From assembly GCF_900115285.1 (NCBI RefSeq), contig NZ_FOYW01000001.1, positions 2,639,272 through 2,703,271 of the forward strand: 64,000 nucleotides of DNA, in the 5' to 3' direction. Every line of letters starts with the position of its first letter. Positions within the stretch are counted from its first letter, which is position 1. This DNA comes from Marinobacter daqiaonensis. Its GTDB lineage: Bacteria; Pseudomonadota; Gammaproteobacteria; Pseudomonadales; Oleiphilaceae. The notes beneath the pieces were generated by a model. That model did no database searches. It saw only the letters and a list, made by a program, of their open reading frames with translations, and had not been told where the DNA came from. Of the stretch, positions 1 through 8,934 are shown one piece after another. Made by a program: the position numbers and the translations under genes.

Positions 1-486
1 GGCGACCCGGGTAATGCCGGGGTTCTCGGTTTCCAGGCGCATGAGCTCTTCCTCCCGAAGGCGCAGGAGGTCCTTCTGACGGTGGATCTCGGCCAGCAGT
101 TCCCGGTTTTCCACCTTGACCCGGTACAGGTCCACCGCCGAGCGGATGGCCGCCTGGATCTCGTAGTCCTCCCAGGGCTTGGAGAGGAACCGGTAGATCT
201 CTGCCCGGTTGATGGCGTTGATCATGGACTGCCGGTCCCCGTGGGCGCTGAGGATCAGGCGGATTGCGTCGGGCTGCCGCTGGCGGGCGAACTGCAAATA
301 GGTGACGCCATCCATGCCGGGCATCTGGTAATCGGAGACGATGACGCCATAGCGGTGGGCCTGCAGGGCATCCAGAGCCTCCTCGGCACGGGTAAAGGTA
401 TCTATTAACCAGTCTTCCTCCCGCAGCAGCCGCTTGAGGGCCGTCAGGATATTGGGTTCATCGTCCAGGAGCAGTATGCGAATCAT
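1..486 (-). CDS. Response regulator, REC domain (partial, C-terminus outside window)
   Basis: This two-component receiver begins at the ATG at 486 and runs off the window edge after 162 codons. The receiver fold is complete: acidic pocket DDE at residues 8-10, phospho-acceptor Asp52 in SDYQMPGMDG, and the conserved Lys in SKPWED near residue 104. After about residue 120 it becomes helical and charged, as in regulators with a coiled-coil linker to an output domain, but that domain is not visible. Its start overlaps the stop of the upstream regulator as ATGA, so the two are probably translationally coupled and read out the same kinase. It resembles the receiver of the preceding gene closely, which suggests duplication. 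The output function is unknown. Confidence 0.85.
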   Translation of the reverse strand, partial: MIRILLLDDEPNILTALKRLLREEDWLIDTFTRAEEALDALQAHRYGVIVSDYQMPGMDGVTYLQFARQRQPDAIRLILSAHGDRQSMINAINRAEIYRFLSKPWEDYEIQAAIRSAVDLYRVKVENRELLAEIHRQKDLLRLREEELMRLETENPGITRVA

Positions 487-1841
487 TGGATGCCGACCTC
501 CATCAGTGGCTCTTCCGGTACCTCGGGGTCATGAATAAAGAGGATATAGCGGGTACCTTCCGGTTCTCCCCGCTCGAAGGCGATCAGCTTCTCGATCAGT
601 GGTCGCGTCAGCTGTTTGCCCTCGTTGAGTAGCAGCATGCCGGAAGCGGCATGGAGGTCCCGCGCGAGGATCATCCCGGCCTTCAGCTGGCGGGTGTCTA
701 CCGCAATCACGCCTTCTTCGGTGGGGGCCAGGTCTGGGGCGGTTCCTTCACAAAGTGCGACGAAGGCGCCGCACAGTGCCGGGTCATAGAGTCGGCCGGA
801 CTGCCGTTCAACCAGCTTGAGGGCGTCATCCCGGGAAACCCTCCGGCTGATGATCAGTCCGGTCTGCAGTTCAATGAAATCCACCGCCATTCTCAGTATC
901 CGTGATCCCAGGGGAATGGCATCGCCGGCCAGCTCGTCCGGAAATCCACGCCCGCTCCATCGTTCCTGGTGGTGGCGGATGATATGGGCCGCCTCCTGCA
1001 GGGGCTCCAGGGTCATCAGCAACTGTTCGCCGGCTTCCGGATACTGCCGGTAGGTCTTGGTCTGGGCCTTGGTGAGCTGGTCGGAAGGTGCCCGCAGCAT
1101 GTCATCGGACCAGCTCAACTTGCCCAGGTTATAGAGTGCGGACGCCATCTCCAGGTTGCGGGTAAGCTCGGCATCCAGCTCAAGGTGCTGGGCAAAGGCG
1201 CGGGCCACCGCGATGACGCGGCCATTGGTCTGCAGGTCCCGGGGCAGCCGCTGGTTGAGCAGCGACGAAAACACTTCGGTGGTGGTGACATAGCTGGTCC
1301 GCAATTCGCTGAGGGCGCGATCAAGCATGTCGGCGGTTTCCTTCAGCTCCGCCGTGCGGGACTCCACCTGCTGTTCCAGGTTTTCATTGAGGGCACGCAG
1401 TTGCCGGTTCTGCTTGCGGGAGAGTTTTTCCAGGGCCAGTCGCCTGCGCTCTGAGTACTGGAATGCCAGGGCCTGCCGCACGATGACCTTGAGTTCTTCG
1501 TCTTCCCAGGGTTTGCTGATGTAACGGTAGATCTGGCCGTCGTTGATGGCCTTGACGGTGGATTCCATGTCGGCGTAGCCGGTGAGCAGGATCCGGATCA
1601 CCCAGGGCCAGCGCCTGCGGATCAGGCTCAGCAGTGAAGGCCCGTCCATCCCCGGCATGCGGGCGTCGGAAATCACAAGGTCGATACGCTCGTTTTCCAG
1701 TATCCGGAGCGCCGCTTCGCCGGATTCCGCGGTGACCAGCTCGTAAGGCTCACGGCGCAGGAGTCGCTTGAGACTCCTCAGGATGTTCTCCTCGTCGTCC
1801 ACCAGCAGCAGCCGAAGGTTGTCAGGCAGCGTCGGGGTCAT
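483..1841 (-). CDS. Response regulator with degenerate HD-GYP-like output domain
   Basis: A 452-residue regulator. An N-terminal receiver (about 8-125; DD 15-16, acceptor Asp59, Lys110) is joined by a coiled coil (about 135-180) to an HD-GYP-like domain (about 185-350) and a C-terminal tail. HD-GYP proteins normally hydrolyse cyclic-di-GMP with metal ligands that include an HD dipeptide and HHExxxGxGYP. Here the HD position reads LYNLGK (Tyr237-Asn238), while HHQERWSGRGFP (290-301) keeps the twin His but has Gln for Glu and GFP for GYP. I infer it is a poor or inactive phosphodiesterase that may bind ligand or partners instead. The start is the ATG at 1841, with GGAGGAGG just upstream; longer in-frame starts would overlap the kinase gene. 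Confidence 0.85.
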   Translation of the reverse strand: MTPTLPDNLRLLLVDDEENILRSLKRLLRREPYELVTAESGEAALRILENERIDLVISDARMPGMDGPSLLSLIRRRWPWVIRILLTGYADMESTVKAINDGQIYRYISKPWEDEELKVIVRQALAFQYSERRRLALEKLSRKQNRQLRALNENLEQQVESRTAELKETADMLDRALSELRTSYVTTTEVFSSLLNQRLPRDLQTNGRVIAVARAFAQHLELDAELTRNLEMASALYNLGKLSWSDDMLRAPSDQLTKAQTKTYRQYPEAGEQLLMTLEPLQEAAHIIRHHQERWSGRGFPDELAGDAIPLGSRILRMAVDFIELQTGLIISRRVSRDDALKLVERQSGRLYDPALCGAFVALCEGTAPDLAPTEEGVIAVDTRQLKAGMILARDLHAASGMLLLNEGKQLTRPLIEKLIAFERGEPEGTRYILFIHDPEVPEEPLMEVGIQ

Positions 1842-1860
1842 GGCCTCCTCCTGCATGATC

Positions 1861-2718
1861 TCACCGAATCCCGATGTCGGGTTGTTGTACGGGTAGTCGT
1901 ATGCGGAAGCACGTGCCCTTGCCGGGGGTACTGGTGGCGGTGATTTCACCGTGGTGCTTTTCCACAATATTGAATGACAGTGACAGGCCCAGCCCGGTCC
2001 CCTTGCCCACGGGCTTGGTGGTGAAGAACGGATCGAAGATGCGGTTCAGATTCGCCGCCTCGATCCCCTTGCCGGTATCCTCCACCTCGATCAGGACCTG
2101 GCCTTCCGCCGTCCGGGTCCGGATAGTGATGGTGCCGGTGGACTCAATGGCATGGGCTGCGTTCACCAGCAGGTTCATGATCACCTGGTTGAGCTGGGAA
2201 ATGATGCACTCGATCTCCGGTACGTTACCGAAATCCTTCACCACTTCCGCCTTGTACTTGAGCTCGTTGTTCACCACGTTGAGGGTGGTTTCAATACCCC
2301 GGTGCAGATCCGCCATGCGGAACTCTTCTTCCTCGGTATGGGAGAAATCCTTCATGGCGGCAATGATGGTCTTGACCCGTTCAATGCCCTCCCGGGATTC
2401 CGCCAGCAGGTCCTCCAGGTCGCCCCTCAGGAAGTCGTAGTCGATGCTCTTGCGGATCTGGCGCAGGTCTTCCAGGGATTGTGCCGTGTCCACCGCGTCT
2501 GTCAGCCGGAACAGGTCCGTCAGATAGGTGCCGAGACTCTGCAGGTTGGAGTAGACGTAGCCAACCGGGTTGTTGATCTCGTGGGCAACGCCGGCGGCAA
2601 GCTGACCGATGGCGGCCATCTTCTCGGACTGCAACAGCTGCCGGTTCGCCTGTTCCAGGCGCTCCGACAGTTCCCGGGAAGGAAGCTCGGACGAAACTTG
2701 ACTCGGAGTATCGGTCAT
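1861..2718 (-). CDS. Soluble sensor histidine kinase
   Basis: A 285-residue kinase with no transmembrane segment and no PAS or GAF sensor. The phospho-acceptor is His46 in AHEINNP, in an HisKA-like dimerisation helix pair. The HATPase domain shows the N box (NLLVNAAHA), G1 box (DTGKGI) and the F/G2 region FDPFFTTKPVGKGTGLGLSL. A short coiled coil precedes the H box. It lies first in a three-gene minus-strand operon with two response regulators, which are its likely targets; the sensing partner must be elsewhere or cytoplasmic. The ATG at 2718 is preferred; a TTG four codons upstream is also possible. The family call is secure, the signal unknown. Confidence 0.88.
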   Translation of the reverse strand: MTDTPSQVSSELPSRELSERLEQANRQLLQSEKMAAIGQLAAGVAHEINNPVGYVYSNLQSLGTYLTDLFRLTDAVDTAQSLEDLRQIRKSIDYDFLRGDLEDLLAESREGIERVKTIIAAMKDFSHTEEEEFRMADLHRGIETTLNVVNNELKYKAEVVKDFGNVPEIECIISQLNQVIMNLLVNAAHAIESTGTITIRTRTAEGQVLIEVEDTGKGIEAANLNRIFDPFFTTKPVGKGTGLGLSLSFNIVEKHHGEITATSTPGKGTCFRIRLPVQQPDIGIR

Positions 2719-2872
2719 GGCGGGAACCAACCGTTTTCATTGGGTTTTAAAGCGGTAAATCAGTGATATCAAGCAGTATAGGGGGGTGTCGTATTTCAGT
2801 TGGTAATTTTTGGTATCCGGTGGAAAGCAAAGGTTACCGGGTGGGTGCGTGAAGAAGAAACGGGGGGTTAAT

Positions 2873-2918
2873 CAGACAAACTGTCACCAGTTGTCAACAG
2901 GTGGTGACAGTTTGTCTG
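2873..2918. repeat. Perfect 17-bp inverted repeat with 12-nt loop
   Basis: Arms 2873-2889 and 2902-2918 are perfect reverse complements (left arm CAGACAAACTGTCACCA). The loop contains a second small dyad, GTTG-T-CAAC. It lies just past the 3' end of the MATE gene and about 155 bp upstream of the kinase gene. No T-run follows either arm, so it is not a standard intrinsic terminator. It could be an operator, an mRNA 3'-end stabiliser or a Rho-related end. Confidence 0.7.
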
Positions 2919-2934
2919 GTCACAGGGCGATTGG

Positions 2935-4353
2935 CTAACTCCGCGCAGAGCCATTAATCCTCGAGGGCTCCACCCTGGTATACAGAAACAACCGCCACCC
3001 CAGCAGCAACGCCGCAGAAGCCAGCCCGGCAGTGATCCCCACCCAGAATCCCGGCGCGCCCATGCCCTCGACGATCAGGTCCGTGAAGGTGAGGGCATAG
3101 CCTAGTGGCAGGCCCACGCCCCAGAAGGAGAACAGCATGATGAACATGGGGATGCGGGTGTCCTTGTAACCCCTCAGGGCACTGATGCAGCTGACCTGGA
3201 TCACATCCGCGATCTGGAACATGGCGGCGTACCTGAGCAGTACAGTGGTGACCGCCTGAACCTGGGGGTCGCTGGTGTAGAGCCGGGAAATGGGACCGGC
3301 GAAGAGGAACAGGCAGGAGGCAAATGCCGCAGCCGTGGCGCCCGCCAGGAGCAGCGAGCTGCGGGACAGAAGGTGGGCGGTATCCGGGGTGCCGGCGCCC
3401 ATCAGGAAGGAAATCCTCAGGGTCAGTGCCATGCCGATGCTCAGAGGCAGCATGAACATCAGCGAGGTGACATTGAGGGCAATCTGGTGCCCGGCCACCA
3501 CCACGGGTCCCAGGGGGGCCAGGAACAGGGCAATCACCGCAAACATGCTGGCTTCCACGAAGATGGTGAAGCCAATGGGTACACCGATGCGAAGAATGTA
3601 GCGAAGGTTTTCAGGGTCCGGTTTCGCCCAGTCGGCAATGAGATGGAAGTGCTGGTAAACCGGGCTGCGGTTGAGATAGATCACCATGGCCACGGCGGCG
3701 ATGGCGTTGGAAATGGCGGTGGCCCAGCCACAGCCTATGCCGCCCATCTCGGGCAGCCCGAACTTGCCGTAGATCAGCATCCAGTTAAGGGGCAGGTTGA
3801 TCAGTGTGCCAAGCACCGAGAATGCCATGATAACGCGGGTATGGCCCAGGCCATCCGTCAGCCCCCGAAGGGCCACCATCAGCAGCATGAAGGGCACACC
3901 CCAGGCGAAGGCGTTCAGGTAGCCCTGGGCGATGGCGGTGGTTTCCGCCTCAAGACTCATCAGCCTGAACACAGGCCCGACATTGACCACGATCAGGATC
4001 ATCAGCACCGAGCTGACGGCCCCGATGTAGAGTCCCTGCCAGGTGGCGGGCATGATCTTGTGGACGGCCCGGGCACCGTTGTATCCGGAGATGATGGGTT
4101 GCAGGGCGCCAAGCAGTCCCATGAAGAACAGGAACAGGGGCATCCAGATACTGCTGCCGATGCCCACTGCCGCCAGGTCCTCAGCACTGGCGTGACCCGC
4201 CATGACGGTGTCGATGACGCCGTTGGCCATCTGGGCGATCTGGGCGATCAGGATTGGCCCGCCCAATATTGCAAGCGTACGCCATTCTCCGACCATCCGG
4301 GGAATCAGCGGGGCTTTGACGTCGGGAACCGGTTGGTGTTCGCTGTCCAGCAT
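2935..4353 (-). CDS. MATE family multidrug/sodium antiporter (NorM-like)
   Basis: A 472-residue inner-membrane protein with about twelve hydrophobic segments in two halves, the usual length for NorM-type MATE exporters. The first helix region reads LAILGGPILIAQIAQMANGVIDTVMAGH, split here as LAILGGPILIAQIAQM and NGVIDTVMAGH, the family's N-terminal signature. Such proteins export cationic drugs and toxins in exchange for sodium or protons. The substrate cannot be read from sequence. It sits alone between a lipoprotein gene and the kinase operon, all on the minus strand. The ATG at 4353 has only a weak ribosome binding site. Confidence 0.9.
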   Translation of the reverse strand: MLDSEHQPVPDVKAPLIPRMVGEWRTLAILGGPILIAQIAQMANGVIDTVMAGHASAEDLAAVGIGSSIWMPLFLFFMGLLGALQPIISGYNGARAVHKIMPATWQGLYIGAVSSVLMILIVVNVGPVFRLMSLEAETTAIAQGYLNAFAWGVPFMLLMVALRGLTDGLGHTRVIMAFSVLGTLINLPLNWMLIYGKFGLPEMGGIGCGWATAISNAIAAVAMVIYLNRSPVYQHFHLIADWAKPDPENLRYILRIGVPIGFTIFVEASMFAVIALFLAPLGPVVVAGHQIALNVTSLMFMLPLSIGMALTLRISFLMGAGTPDTAHLLSRSSLLLAGATAAAFASCLFLFAGPISRLYTSDPQVQAVTTVLLRYAAMFQIADVIQVSCISALRGYKDTRIPMFIMLFSFWGVGLPLGYALTFTDLIVEGMGAPGFWVGITAGLASAALLLGWRLFLYTRVEPSRINGSARS

Positions 4354-4431
4354 AAGACGGGCGTTTTATCCGGGGAGCATGGATGGGAGCGTGGAAAACC
4401 GCCTACTATACACTTCCGGGCGAGGCCTGTG

Positions 4432-5310
4432 TCAGTTCAGGGAGGCGGTATTTTCCACGGCACAGGCCAGCGCCACCAGGTCCCCCCTGAGCTCGTTCGC
4501 CTCCCCCCGAAGATGCTGCCAATGGCGCTCTTCCGCAGCGCTCAGGAGGTCATGGGTCAGCCGGGTGACGGACTGGATGTTGGCCTCCATCATGGCCGGA
4601 TAGGCATCGCCGCGGTAGCGATCATGTTGGAGGATGAGGTCCCGAAGGCGGACGCGGAAGTCGTCCGCGTCCCGGTCCGCCATCAATTGGGCGAAGGCGG
4701 CCTGCCACAGGGCCCGACCCTCCAGCCAGATGCGGGTGCGGGGCGCGCGCTCGCTGGTCCATTGCCGGATGATGACCTGCTGCTGCGGATTCAGCGGGCC
4801 GAGCCATCGCTCAACCCGCTCCCGGGTGCGTGCGGCGGCTTTCTCTGGTGTGTCGTCTTCCAGAAACTCTTTGCGGGTCTCCTGGTGTCGGATTCTCATG
4901 TTGGCAAGCAGCTCCTCCACCTGCTCATCGCTCAGGCTTTCCAGAAGCCGGGTGGCGGCGGGGACGATCCGGGCGGCCAGCGGCTCGGAAAACTGGATTG
5001 CCCGGGAACGGTAGTGGGCGATTCGCGGTGGCGGAAGATTCCCATCCCCGACTTCCTGTTCCAGGTCCGCCAGCCAGTCCGCGTAGCGGGGCAGCTCCGC
5101 TCCGCAATGCCAGTCCCGGAGCACACCCAGATCCCGTTTGAGGGCGGATGTCTGGGCATGGGTCAGGGTGACGTAATCCTCCACCCACCAGATGACGCCG
5201 GTGTCCGCAAACCGGTAGGCGAGTCGGGTGGAACTGCAGCCATTGAGCGTCATTATGGCAAGTAGCAGGCAGATCAGCTCTATGATCCTTGGTCTGCATG
5301 AAATTCCCAT
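4432..5310 (-). CDS. DUF6279 family lipoprotein
   Basis: A 292-residue predicted lipoprotein. The N-terminus is basic and then hydrophobic (ICLLLAIMTL) and ends in the lipobox LNGC, so Cys25 would be the lipidated residue. The mature part is helical and rich in Arg, Glu and Trp, beginning LAYRFADTGVIWWVEDYV, which matches what I recall of the DUF6279 family of gammaproteobacterial lipoproteins. No catalytic motif is visible and the role of the family is not established. It is separated by 78 bp from the MATE gene downstream on the same strand. A purine-rich GAGGGGG lies about 9 nt before the ATG at 5310. Confidence 0.75.
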   Translation of the reverse strand: MGISCRPRIIELICLLLAIMTLNGCSSTRLAYRFADTGVIWWVEDYVTLTHAQTSALKRDLGVLRDWHCGAELPRYADWLADLEQEVGDGNLPPPRIAHYRSRAIQFSEPLAARIVPAATRLLESLSDEQVEELLANMRIRHQETRKEFLEDDTPEKAAARTRERVERWLGPLNPQQQVIIRQWTSERAPRTRIWLEGRALWQAAFAQLMADRDADDFRVRLRDLILQHDRYRGDAYPAMMEANIQSVTRLTHDLLSAAEERHWQHLRGEANELRGDLVALACAVENTASLN

Positions 5311-5702
5311 GGGCAGAACCCCCTCTGAGTGTCCGTTACTCCTGTCAGATTACAGTTCATCGAGGCGGAGGCAGCCAGTAATCGCCGCCATGCGTTGTTG
5401 TTATCGGCAGTACGAGCGGTGCGACTGGATGGTTTCCGCTTCTGTTTCAGTTGGATTCCATCGCCGTCATTTGAGCGGTTCCGGCTCGGTGTTTTCTGAC
5501 ATTAGCTGCCTTGTTTTGGGTCTGCGGGATACCGGTGACACCTTCAGGCCAAAGTTGTCAAAATTCGTCAAACCAGTCGAATCCAAAAAATCACCACCCC
5601 CGTAGATCATTTAACGCACAGTTCATGGACTGAATCAGTGCAGGTTCGAACCACCCAAGCAAAGCAGTCAAACGATCTCTGCACAATGAGGAGCAGACTT
5701 TT
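5311..5702. other. Divergent intergenic region, no gene
   Basis: This 392-bp region separates two lipoprotein genes transcribed away from each other. Short frames here have no ribosome binding site or recognisable composition and I reject them. A GAGGAG at 5688-5693 serves the gene at 5703. Promoters in both directions must lie here, but I cannot place a convincing -35/-10 pair. Confidence 0.5.
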
Positions 5703-7100
5703 ATGAACCGTTTCCTGGCTTTACCCCTGGTGGTGGCCGGCGGGCTGATGCTTGCCGGTTGTGACGACGATTCAGACAGTGCCCTTGGGACTGTGACCGA
5801 GGCTGAAGTCCGTATCATTCACGCCTCGCCGGACGCGCCTCCGGTAAATATCCTGGTGGATGGAGAGGCCGCCGTCGAGGGGGCCGACTACAAAGAGGTT
5901 GCCCTGCTGACGCCCCCGGTTGGAGACTACGACCTTGCCGTGCAAGGCATCATTCCGGGGGTAACCGGTGATGCCGCCATCGTTATCGGACCGGCGAACT
6001 TCACCTTCGAAGACGGTATCCGTTACAACGTGGTTGCAGTGGACACCGTTGCTGGTATCCGCCCGCTGACCTTCAACGATACAGACCCGGATTTCAGCTC
6101 CACCACCGACGTTCGCGTTCGGATCGGGCACCTGGCACCCAATGCACCGGCGGTGGATGTCTACGTGACGGCCGCTGGCGACGGGGATGACCTTTCCATG
6201 ACCGACCCCCTGCTGGCCAACGTCAGCTTTGAGGACGTTGCCGATGCGGTGGAGGTGCCCGCGGGGGACTACCGGGTCCAGATTACCGCTAACGGAGCCA
6301 CCCAGGCGGTCTTCGACAGCGGCAGTGTCTCCCTGCCGGCCGGTGCTGACCTGTTCATCGGTGCGGTGCAGAATACCGGTGCCAATGCATCAGCCACCGG
6401 TGCCAGTCCCGTCAGCCTGATCGTTGTGAACGGTGCGGATGTGAGTGAAATCTACGACGCCGACCAGAATGCCGGCGTCCGGGTGGTCCATAATTCCGCC
6501 GATGCGCCCGAGGTGGATGTGCTGGTGGACGACACCGAAGCTCTCGCCAATATCGCCTTCACCGAAGCCGCCCCTTCTGCGGCCCTTGATGAATACGCGT
6601 CCCTTCCGGCGGACACCTATAACATCAAGGTGGCAGCCAGTGCCGATAATTCGATCGTTCCCATCGAGGCGGACCTGACCCTTGCCAACGGCCAGGGTTA
6701 TACGGTTGCGGCTGTGGGGCTTCTTGGGGATAACACGATCGAAGCGCTGGTACTGGAAGACAGTGTCCGCAGCATTGGGACCCAGGCTTCCCTGCGGGTG
6801 GTGCATGGCGCCACCGCCGCGGGTAATGTGGATGTCTACCTGCTCCCGGGTGACCAGACCGCCATAGGCAATGCCAGCCCGACCCTGGAGGACGTTCCCT
6901 TCAAGGCGGTAACCGGCTACCTGCCCGTGCCGCAGGGTACCTACAACCTGCGCATTACCGACACGGACGGCAATATCGCCATCAGCGCTGATGGCGTTGC
7001 GCTGGACAATGGTGGTGTCTACACCGTGATCGCGCGGGACGGCCAGCCGACACTCACCGACTTTGGCCTGATCCTGCTGGATGATTTCGTTCAGCCCTGA
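5703..7100 (+). CDS. Lipoprotein with four DUF4397 repeats
   Basis: A 465-residue predicted lipoprotein with signal MNRFLALPLVVAGGLM and lipobox LAGC, followed by an acidic DDDSDS linker. Asp after the lipidated Cys would argue for inner-membrane retention under the E. coli +2 rule. Four similar units start near residues 35, 136, 259 and 361, each opening with a strand like VRIIHASPDAPPVNILVDG and closing with a PAGDYxVxI-type strand, the DUF4397 beta-rich fold. The protein is very acidic. DUF4397 proteins are extracytoplasmic and of unknown role, possibly adhesive or matrix-related. It has its own terminator and stands as a single gene. GAGGAG lies 9 nt before the ATG. Confidence 0.85.
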   Translation: MNRFLALPLVVAGGLMLAGCDDDSDSALGTVTEAEVRIIHASPDAPPVNILVDGEAAVEGADYKEVALLTPPVGDYDLAVQGIIPGVTGDAAIVIGPANFTFEDGIRYNVVAVDTVAGIRPLTFNDTDPDFSSTTDVRVRIGHLAPNAPAVDVYVTAAGDGDDLSMTDPLLANVSFEDVADAVEVPAGDYRVQITANGATQAVFDSGSVSLPAGADLFIGAVQNTGANASATGASPVSLIVVNGADVSEIYDADQNAGVRVVHNSADAPEVDVLVDDTEALANIAFTEAAPSAALDEYASLPADTYNIKVAASADNSIVPIEADLTLANGQGYTVAAVGLLGDNTIEALVLEDSVRSIGTQASLRVVHGATAAGNVDVYLLPGDQTAIGNASPTLEDVPFKAVTGYLPVPQGTYNLRITDTDGNIAISADGVALDNGGVYTVIARDGQPTLTDFGLILLDDFVQP

Positions 7101-7114
7101 TCAAGCGCCCCGAT

Positions 7115-7151
7115 AGCATGGGCCCGACGACCTGTCGGGCCCATGCTTTTT
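7115..7151 (+). terminator. Rho-independent terminator of the DUF4397 gene
   Basis: A perfect 14-bp stem (7115-7128 with 7134-7147, arm AGCATGGGCCCGAC), a 5-nt loop and TTTTT at 7147-7151. It lies 14 nt after the DUF4397 stop and separates it from the convergent modC. Confidence 0.93.
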
Positions 7152-7162
7152 GGAATTGCCGA

Positions 7163-8245
7163 CTACTCCATCAGTGCCGCTGATTTCACCAGCGCTACCG
7201 CCGTCTGCCCCGTCTTCAGTTCAAGCTCCCGTACCGACTGCCGGGTAATGCGTGACAGCAGCACCTGACCGTCCTCAATTCGGCAGGTAACCGTACTCCG
7301 GTATTCATCACTGTCTTCAATCCGCTCAATCCTCACAGGCAACAGATTCCGTATGCTGATGCCCTCTGGCCGGGTCAGCGCAAGACTGACGTCGGACGCC
7401 AGTATCCGTAACCGGTGCAGGCTGGTCTGGTGGCTTGACCGGCCGCTGACCTCGAACCTCACCGCCTGGCGGTCGCCGCCCGGTTCAGTAATGAACTGCC
7501 ACTGCCCGGGACCGGTTTCCTCCAGTCGGCCCACCAGAACCGACGCCGGTCCCTCATCGGAAAACAGCGGTGAATCGGGCCTGGCCAGCGCTTCCCGCAA
7601 AGGCTCCACACGGTCGATGCGACCGTTCTCCATGAAGGCCACCTGGTCCGCCAGCTGTTCCACTTCCCGGGCCGAATGAGTCACCAGTAAGACCGGCACG
7701 CCGGTCCTGCTGGCGAGACCGGAGAGAAAAGGCATGATCTCCCTCTTCGCCGTGGCGTCCAGGGCCGACAGGGGTTCATCCAGGAGCAGCAGCTGCGGAC
7801 TGGTGAGCAGGGCGCGCCCCAGGGCGATGCGCTGACGCTGGCCGCCGGAGAGGGTATGGACCGGCTGCGACAGCAGGGTGTCCAGCTCCAGCAATGAGCG
7901 AACCGCTTCAGGGTGTAGCCGGCGCTGGCCTGCCGGCGTACGACGGTAGCCATACAGCAGGTTGGCCTCTACCGACAGGTGGGGCAGCAGGCTGGGTTCC
8001 TGGAAAACCAGCCCCAGGCGACGCCGGCTGACCGGCAGCCGCCATCTGCCCGCCTGCCAGACCTGATCATGAAAACGGATCTCGGCCTTCCGCGTCGGCT
8101 CCAGTCCCGCTATCAGTCGCAACAGTGTGGTCTTGCCGCATCCGGACCGTCCGAACAGGGCGGTGATGCCTTCGGTTGGCAGGGTGTCGTTGAGGGTCAG
8201 GTGAAAATCCCCGCGGTGGAGCCGGGCAGTGATCTGCAGCGTCAT
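7163..8245 (-). CDS. modC: Molybdate ABC transporter ATP-binding protein ModC
   Basis: A 360-residue ATPase that powers molybdate import. Walker A is GRSGCGKTT near residue 34, the ABC signature LSGGQRQRIALGRAL and Walker B LLLLDEPLSALD follow, with a switch His in VTHS. The C-terminal third (from about 285) is a TOBE/Mop-type oxyanion-binding domain, as expected for ModC (usual length about 350-360). The ATG at 8245 overlaps the modB stop as ATGA; the frame stays open upstream of this, but those codons lie inside modB. It is the last gene of modABC, convergent with the DUF4397 gene. Confidence 0.95.
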   Translation of the reverse strand: MTLQITARLHRGDFHLTLNDTLPTEGITALFGRSGCGKTTLLRLIAGLEPTRKAEIRFHDQVWQAGRWRLPVSRRRLGLVFQEPSLLPHLSVEANLLYGYRRTPAGQRRLHPEAVRSLLELDTLLSQPVHTLSGGQRQRIALGRALLTSPQLLLLDEPLSALDATAKREIMPFLSGLASRTGVPVLLVTHSAREVEQLADQVAFMENGRIDRVEPLREALARPDSPLFSDEGPASVLVGRLEETGPGQWQFITEPGGDRQAVRFEVSGRSSHQTSLHRLRILASDVSLALTRPEGISIRNLLPVRIERIEDSDEYRSTVTCRIEDGQVLLSRITRQSVRELELKTGQTAVALVKSAALME

Positions 8246-8928
8246 GGCTTCACCACATCGAACCGGCGGTTGAGACTGTAGACCGCCACCAGTACCACAA
8301 AGGAAAACACCAGCAGACCCAGCGACAGGCGGTGGGCGGCGGCGTATTCCATTGCCTCGGTGTAGTCGTAGATCAGCACTGACAGCACCTGGGTTTCCCC
8401 GGGAATGGAGCCGCCCAGCATCAGGATGACGCCGAATTCCCCCAGGGTATGGGCGAAGGTGAGGGTGGCGGCGACGATGAAACCGCCCCGGCACAGGGGC
8501 AGGATGACCGTAAACAGACGATCCAGCCTGCCTGCTCCCAGGGAGGCCGCCACTTCCACCGGCCGTGCTCCCAGGGCCCGGAAAGACTCCATCAGTGGCT
8601 GCACCGCAAACGGCAGCGAGTAGACCACCGAGGCCACCAGGATGCCCTCGAAACTGAACGCCAGATGGGTCAGCCCCACCGCCTCCAGACTCTGGCCGAC
8701 AGGCCCGCGGGGCCCCAGGGCCAGCAGCAGATAGAAACCGAGAACCGTGGGTGGCAACACCAGGGGCAGGGCGACCAGGGCCTGCACCAGGGTTCGACCG
8801 GTGGAGCGCTTGTGGGCCAGCCACCAGGCCAGGGGCGTGGCCAGTACCAGCAGGATAATCGTGGTCAGGGCGCAGAGTTTCAGGGTGACGGTGATCGCCT
8901 GCCAGTCCTGGGGTGAAAGCTCGGGCAT
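8242..8928 (-). CDS. modB: Molybdate ABC transporter permease ModB
   Basis: A 228-residue inner-membrane permease with five or six hydrophobic helices, matching the length of ModB. It carries the ModB-like segments TPLAWWLAHKRSTGR, LPLVLPPTVLGFYLL and the ABC-coupling EAA-type loop around EVAASLGAGRLDRLFTVILP. It begins 6 bp after the modA stop and overlaps modC by 4 bp, so all three genes form one transcript. It forms the membrane channel that ModA loads and ModC energises. Confidence 0.95.
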   Translation of the reverse strand: MPELSPQDWQAITVTLKLCALTTIILLVLATPLAWWLAHKRSTGRTLVQALVALPLVLPPTVLGFYLLLALGPRGPVGQSLEAVGLTHLAFSFEGILVASVVYSLPFAVQPLMESFRALGARPVEVAASLGAGRLDRLFTVILPLCRGGFIVAATLTFAHTLGEFGVILMLGGSIPGETQVLSVLIYDYTEAMEYAAAHRLSLGLLVFSFVVLVAVYSLNRRFDVVKP

Positions 8929-8934
8929 GGGACC

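Noticed and set aside
3373..5265. 630-codon plus-strand open frame
   Set aside because: It lies across the antisense of the MATE and DUF6279 genes and the gap between them; no domain and biased composition.
5228..5605. 125-codon plus-strand frame in the gap before the DUF4397 gene
   Set aside because: It starts within the antisense of the lipoprotein gene, has no ribosome site and no family resemblance.
8246..8824. Upstream extension of the ModC frame
   Set aside because: It overlaps modB in another frame; the ATGA junction at 8242-8245 gives a ModC of normal length.
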